A DNA stretch of 64,000 bases. Origin: Phoebastria nigripes (Eukaryota; Chordata; Aves; Procellariiformes; Diomedeidae). The DNA lies in the NCBI GenBank assembly GCA_035582835.1, contig JAYKAV010003365.1, positions 851,623 to 915,622 on the forward strand, given 5' to 3'. Position 1 is the first letter of the stretch. Each line of letters opens with the position of its first letter. Below the pieces are notes generated by a model. It was not told the origin of the DNA, did no database searches, and was given only the letters and a program-made list of their open reading frames with translations. A program made the translations under genes and the position numbers. Positions 63,501 to 64,000 of the stretch are shown in pieces.

Positions 63501-63735
63501 AAGTAAATGCTAACCTGGACTAATAGGTGGCCCAAGTTGGAGAAATACGTGTCATTTTCTTTTATATTATTAATCTGCTTCATTAATTGCAGCAAGATTT
63601 CAAGAGCTCCATTGTTGACCATTTCATTAAGGAGTACTGCATTTCCAGACATAAATTTTATAGCTCCCATGCAATACAGGAGAGCTTCATTGTTTTTTTG
63701 TAGATCTTCAGTTCTCAGGACCTCCAACAAACAAT
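30424..63735 (-). CDS. ARMC2: ARMC2, C-terminal nine coding exons (partial gene)
   Basis: ARMC2 is an armadillo-repeat protein needed to build motile cilia and sperm flagella. Loss in humans causes flagellar malformation and male infertility, and the Chlamydomonas relative acts as an adaptor carrying radial spokes on intraflagellar transport. Exons in transcript order: 63735-63515, 58188-58043, 55796-55697, 42935-42614, 41070-40948, 39069-38956, 37509-37377, 35153-34996, 30581-30424. All eight junctions keep phase and have GT-AG borders, giving 490 residues plus TAA. The human protein is about 867 residues, so the N-terminal part lies past the right edge. The sequence shows repeated Leu-rich armadillo helices ([54 protein letters not shown]). 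Residue-level agreement with human ARMC2 makes the identity firm. Confidence 0.95.
31887..32145 (-). repeat. CR1 LINE 3'-end fragment
   Basis: The + strand shows the reverse complement of the CR1 3' region in the usual order: 'aggttggacaggacctctgg', then 'cctctctgggcagcctgttc' with 'cagtgcttgacc', then 'ttgcaacttgtgcccatt' and 'agctcttgtcctatca'. On the - strand it encodes a broken piece of the reverse-transcriptase C-terminus ([19 protein letters not shown]). It is 5'-truncated, as is normal for CR1, and is in the same orientation as ARMC2 transcription. Confidence 0.85.
33572..33604. repeat. Perfect 13-bp inverted repeat with 7-base loop
   Basis: The left arm TACAATTGCAATT (33572-33584) and right arm AATTGCAATTGTA (33592-33604) are exact reverse complements around the loop TAACTGC. 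Immediately to the left, partial copies of the same CAATT/GCAATT words occur (33560-33572), so the hairpin may have grown from a short repeat. No function is evident. Confidence 0.85.
34996..35153 (-). CDS. ARMC2: ARMC2 exon, armadillo repeat (third residue set from C-terminus)
   Basis: This exon opens with the last base of a split Lys codon and reads [20 protein letters not shown], then [11 protein letters not shown] and [18 protein letters not shown]. It ends with one base of the Asp codon at TTAG|GTGAGA. The DWQLACL.CKTLWN.SENIT block is strongly ARMC2-specific. It is the second-last coding exon. Confidence 0.95.
35154..37376 (-). other. ARMC2: ARMC2 intron
   Basis: A 2.2-kb intron. The only structured element noticed is an AT-rich imperfect repeat of TTCTATAT-like words (36481-36556). 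One ambiguous base lies at 36670. Confidence 0.75.
36481..36556. repeat. AT-rich imperfect repeat of TTCTATAT units
   Basis: Words such as TTCTATATTC, ATATGATTC and TATATAATAGAAAT recur in tandem and in inverted form, giving a low-complexity stretch able to fold on itself. The unit resembles the ATTCTATG-type words at CR1 3' ends, so origin from a CR1 tail is possible, but no CR1 body is attached. Confidence 0.6.
37377..37509 (-). CDS. ARMC2: ARMC2 exon, armadillo repeat
   Basis: After two bases of a split codon the exon reads [20 protein letters not shown] and [20 protein letters not shown], then GIG plus two bases of a Lys codon at donor [19 protein letters not shown] is a classic armadillo helix segment and matches human ARMC2. 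Length is 133 bases. Confidence 0.94.
37510..38955 (-). other. ARMC2: ARMC2 intron with GC-rich block
   Basis: A 1446-base intron. The part at about 37890-38165 is clearly richer in G and C than its surroundings and belongs to a + strand frame of 172 codons (37661-38179) that I do not recognise. No intact transposon ends were seen. Confidence 0.65.
38956..39069 (-). CDS. ARMC2: ARMC2 exon, armadillo repeat
   Basis: The exon begins after acceptor CCAATAG with two bases of a Leu codon and encodes LL(L/F)[15 protein letters not shown], then [20 protein letters not shown], ending with one base at donor AAAGT|GTGAGT. The acceptor was placed upstream of the nearer AAG because only this choice keeps phase with the previous exon and restores the human-like run of leucines before KLLMSNN. 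The N at 39062 leaves one Leu/Phe codon unresolved. Confidence 0.92.
39070..40947 (-). other. ARMC2: ARMC2 intron
   Basis: A 1.9-kb intron. A stretch at about 39255-39410 ('agggctttgaagatg' and 'gggagccagttttg') has the feel of an old interspersed repeat but was not assigned. One ambiguous base lies at 39275. Confidence 0.65.
40948..41070 (-). CDS. ARMC2: ARMC2 exon, armadillo repeat
   Basis: After acceptor TTTTACTATCAG the exon completes a split Glu codon, then reads [20 protein letters not shown] and [20 protein letters not shown], leaving one base at donor [28 protein letters not shown] matches human ARMC2 directly. Length is 123 bases. Confidence 0.96.
41071..42613 (-). other. ARMC2: ARMC2 intron
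   Basis: A 1.5-kb intron with a poly-A run near 41476-41489 and no recognised element. Confidence 0.75.
42614..42935 (-). CDS. ARMC2: ARMC2 exon, largest in window
   Basis: This 322-base exon starts in phase 0 after acceptor TTTTATTGCAG. It encodes [39 protein letters not shown], a variable basic loop ([18 protein letters not shown]) and [20 protein letters not shown], ending with one base of a Glu codon at CTAG|GTAATA. The two armadillo cores flank a low-conservation loop, as in the human protein. Confidence 0.96.
43320..43650 (-). repeat. Decayed LINE reverse-transcriptase relic
   Basis: Read on the - strand, the segment gives [20 protein letters not shown] followed by [10 protein letters not shown], then after a frame change [17 protein letters not shown]. 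This follows the CR1/L3-type order: FKKGK...GNYRPVSLTS, then the GK.ME.I region, then SQHGF..GKS. Stops and frame shifts show it is long dead. It lies in ARMC2 transcriptional orientation. Boundaries are approximate. Confidence 0.7.
49100..50155 (+). repeat. Old LINE relic, left part
   Basis: Translated pieces in scattered frames follow a CR1/L3-like polymerase: [43 protein letters not shown] and [13 protein letters not shown] words near 50063-50093. Many stops and indels make it much older than the copy that follows. The same element appears to resume at about 51660, on the far side of the younger CR1, so it was split by that insertion. The left limit is uncertain. Confidence 0.7.
50156..51658 (+). 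mobile_element. CR1 LINE, 5'-truncated, inactive
   Basis: The element encodes the reverse-transcriptase half of a CR1 non-LTR retrotransposon in one frame: [20 protein letters not shown], an N gap (50255-50369), [75 protein letters not shown] and [19 protein letters not shown]. It is broken by stops at 50575, 50587 and 51031 and a frame shift near 51445. The catalytic FADD box reads FAVD (Val at 50764-50766), so it could not polymerise. The 3' end has the CR1-type ATTTTATGATTCTATG. It is 5'-truncated, as most CR1 copies are, and lies antisense to ARMC2. Confidence 0.93.
50255..50369. other. Assembly gap of 115 N
   Basis: A run of 115 undetermined bases falls inside the CR1 copy, where repeat similarity commonly defeats assembly. 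The real missing length may differ from 115, although the frame on both sides is the same. Confidence 0.99.
51659..52350 (+). repeat. Old LINE relic, right part
   Basis: Translated fragments such as [36 protein letters not shown] and a later run like [17 protein letters not shown] fit the downstream part of a CR1/L3-like polymerase and its C-terminus. They are in the same orientation and of the same decayed state as the relic ending at about 50155. Placed together they flank the younger CR1. The right limit is approximate. Confidence 0.6.
55697..55796 (-). CDS. ARMC2: ARMC2 exon, armadillo repeat
   Basis: This 100-base exon opens with the last base of a split Ser codon and reads [20 protein letters not shown], then [13 protein letters not shown], in phase 0 at donor CAG|GTCAGT. 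It is too short and fragmented to stand out as an open frame, but phase and similarity to the human segment (Lys-Leu-x-Ser-Tyr, then the FLAL helix) identify it. Confidence 0.92.
55797..58042 (-). other. ARMC2: ARMC2 intron
   Basis: A 2.2-kb intron. Nothing recognised apart from short A/T runs. Confidence 0.75.
58043..58188 (-). CDS. ARMC2: ARMC2 exon, armadillo repeat
   Basis: This exon starts in phase 0 after acceptor CTATATGCAG and encodes [20 protein letters not shown], then [20 protein letters not shown] and CTYIVRIF, leaving two bases (AG) at donor [19 protein letters not shown] and the NDKDVCT..RIFS block match human ARMC2. Confidence 0.94.
58189..63514 (-). other. ARMC2: ARMC2 intron
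   Basis: A 5.3-kb AT-rich intron. No repeat family or conserved exon was recognised on either strand. One ambiguous base lies at 58913. Confidence 0.7.
63515..63735 (-). CDS. ARMC2: ARMC2 exon, most upstream in window
   Basis: After acceptor TTCCTTTTAG the exon completes a split codon and reads [40 protein letters not shown] and [20 protein letters not shown], ending HLLVQ in phase 0 at CAG|GTTAGC. The pattern of a helix, a Gly-rich turn and [10 protein letters not shown] is a typical armadillo unit. Length is 221 bases. Earlier exons lie outside the window. Confidence 0.93.
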
Positions 63736-64000
63736 CTAAAAGGAAAATCATTATTCAGAAAGCCTAATATTAACATTTATATTTGATACAGTCCAGTCAT
63801 TGAAGAGATTAACAATTGGGAAAAAAGCCTCAGATTGAACTCTTACATTTCTAGTAAGTGGGCTAGAAAAATTGGGTATTTGGATTGAAACCAAGGAACA
63901 ATTATTGATGAATAAGAGAATAGGCCTAACTTTTGTTCTCACAGGCTTCAAGAACCAGCACCAGTTGTAAACACATAGCAGTAATCATTGAAATCCTCAG
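63736..64000 (-). other. ARMC2: ARMC2 intron, continues past window edge
   Basis: Intronic sequence upstream of the last exon seen. No further exon was recognised before the window ends. Confidence 0.75.

Noticed and set aside
1..64000. CRISPR arrays, tRNA or rRNA genes, endogenous retrovirus with paired LTRs.
   Set aside because: None were seen: no regular spaced repeats, no intact cloverleaf, no long terminal repeat pairs or retroviral gag/pol/env reading frames.

Overview
This is nuclear DNA from a vertebrate, most likely a bird. It carries two spliced, intron-rich genes with canonical GT-AG junctions, one CpG-island promoter and CR1-type LINE copies (including one fairly well-preserved copy), while overall repeat density is low. 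CR1 is also common in other sauropsids, so 'bird' is an inference and no species is claimed. There are no bacterial operons, CRISPR arrays, tRNA or rRNA genes. Scattered single N bases and one 115-base N block show a draft assembly.

Left half, + strand: SESN1 (sestrin 1). A CpG island at about 7.84-8.65 kb holds a short candidate first exon. Nine further coding exons follow between 16.0 and 24.9 kb, and a 1-kb 3' UTR ends just after the AATAAA at 25926. The coding phases agree at every junction and give a 469-residue protein with the sestrin redox triad (Cys, Tyr, His) and every leucine-pocket residue known from SESN2. The first 7.8 kb has no recognisable coding exon; it may be upstream DNA or an intron of a longer SESN1 isoform.

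Middle: about 3.4 kb between the two convergent 3' ends holds no recognisable gene.

Right half, - strand: ARMC2 (armadillo repeat containing 2), a ciliary/flagellar assembly protein. The last nine coding exons lie between 63735 and 30424 and give the C-terminal 490 residues. The N-terminal exons lie beyond the right edge. The tail-to-tail SESN1/ARMC2 arrangement matches the human neighbours on 6q21. The two genes share a locus, not a known pathway: SESN1 acts in leucine/stress control of mTORC1, ARMC2 in axoneme assembly.

Repeats: a CR1 copy (50.16-51.66 kb) sits inside an older, badly decayed LINE (49.1-52.35 kb). A LINE reverse-transcriptase relic on the - strand lies at 43.3-43.65 kb, and a CR1 3' end on the - strand at 31.89-32.15 kb. 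Three ancient tRNA-derived (MIR-like) SINE fragments lie in SESN1 intron 1. I found no convincing new biological system. The most useful leads are the short SESN1 N-terminus, the nested LINEs, a perfect p53 half-site, and a few hairpins and GC-rich islands inside introns.
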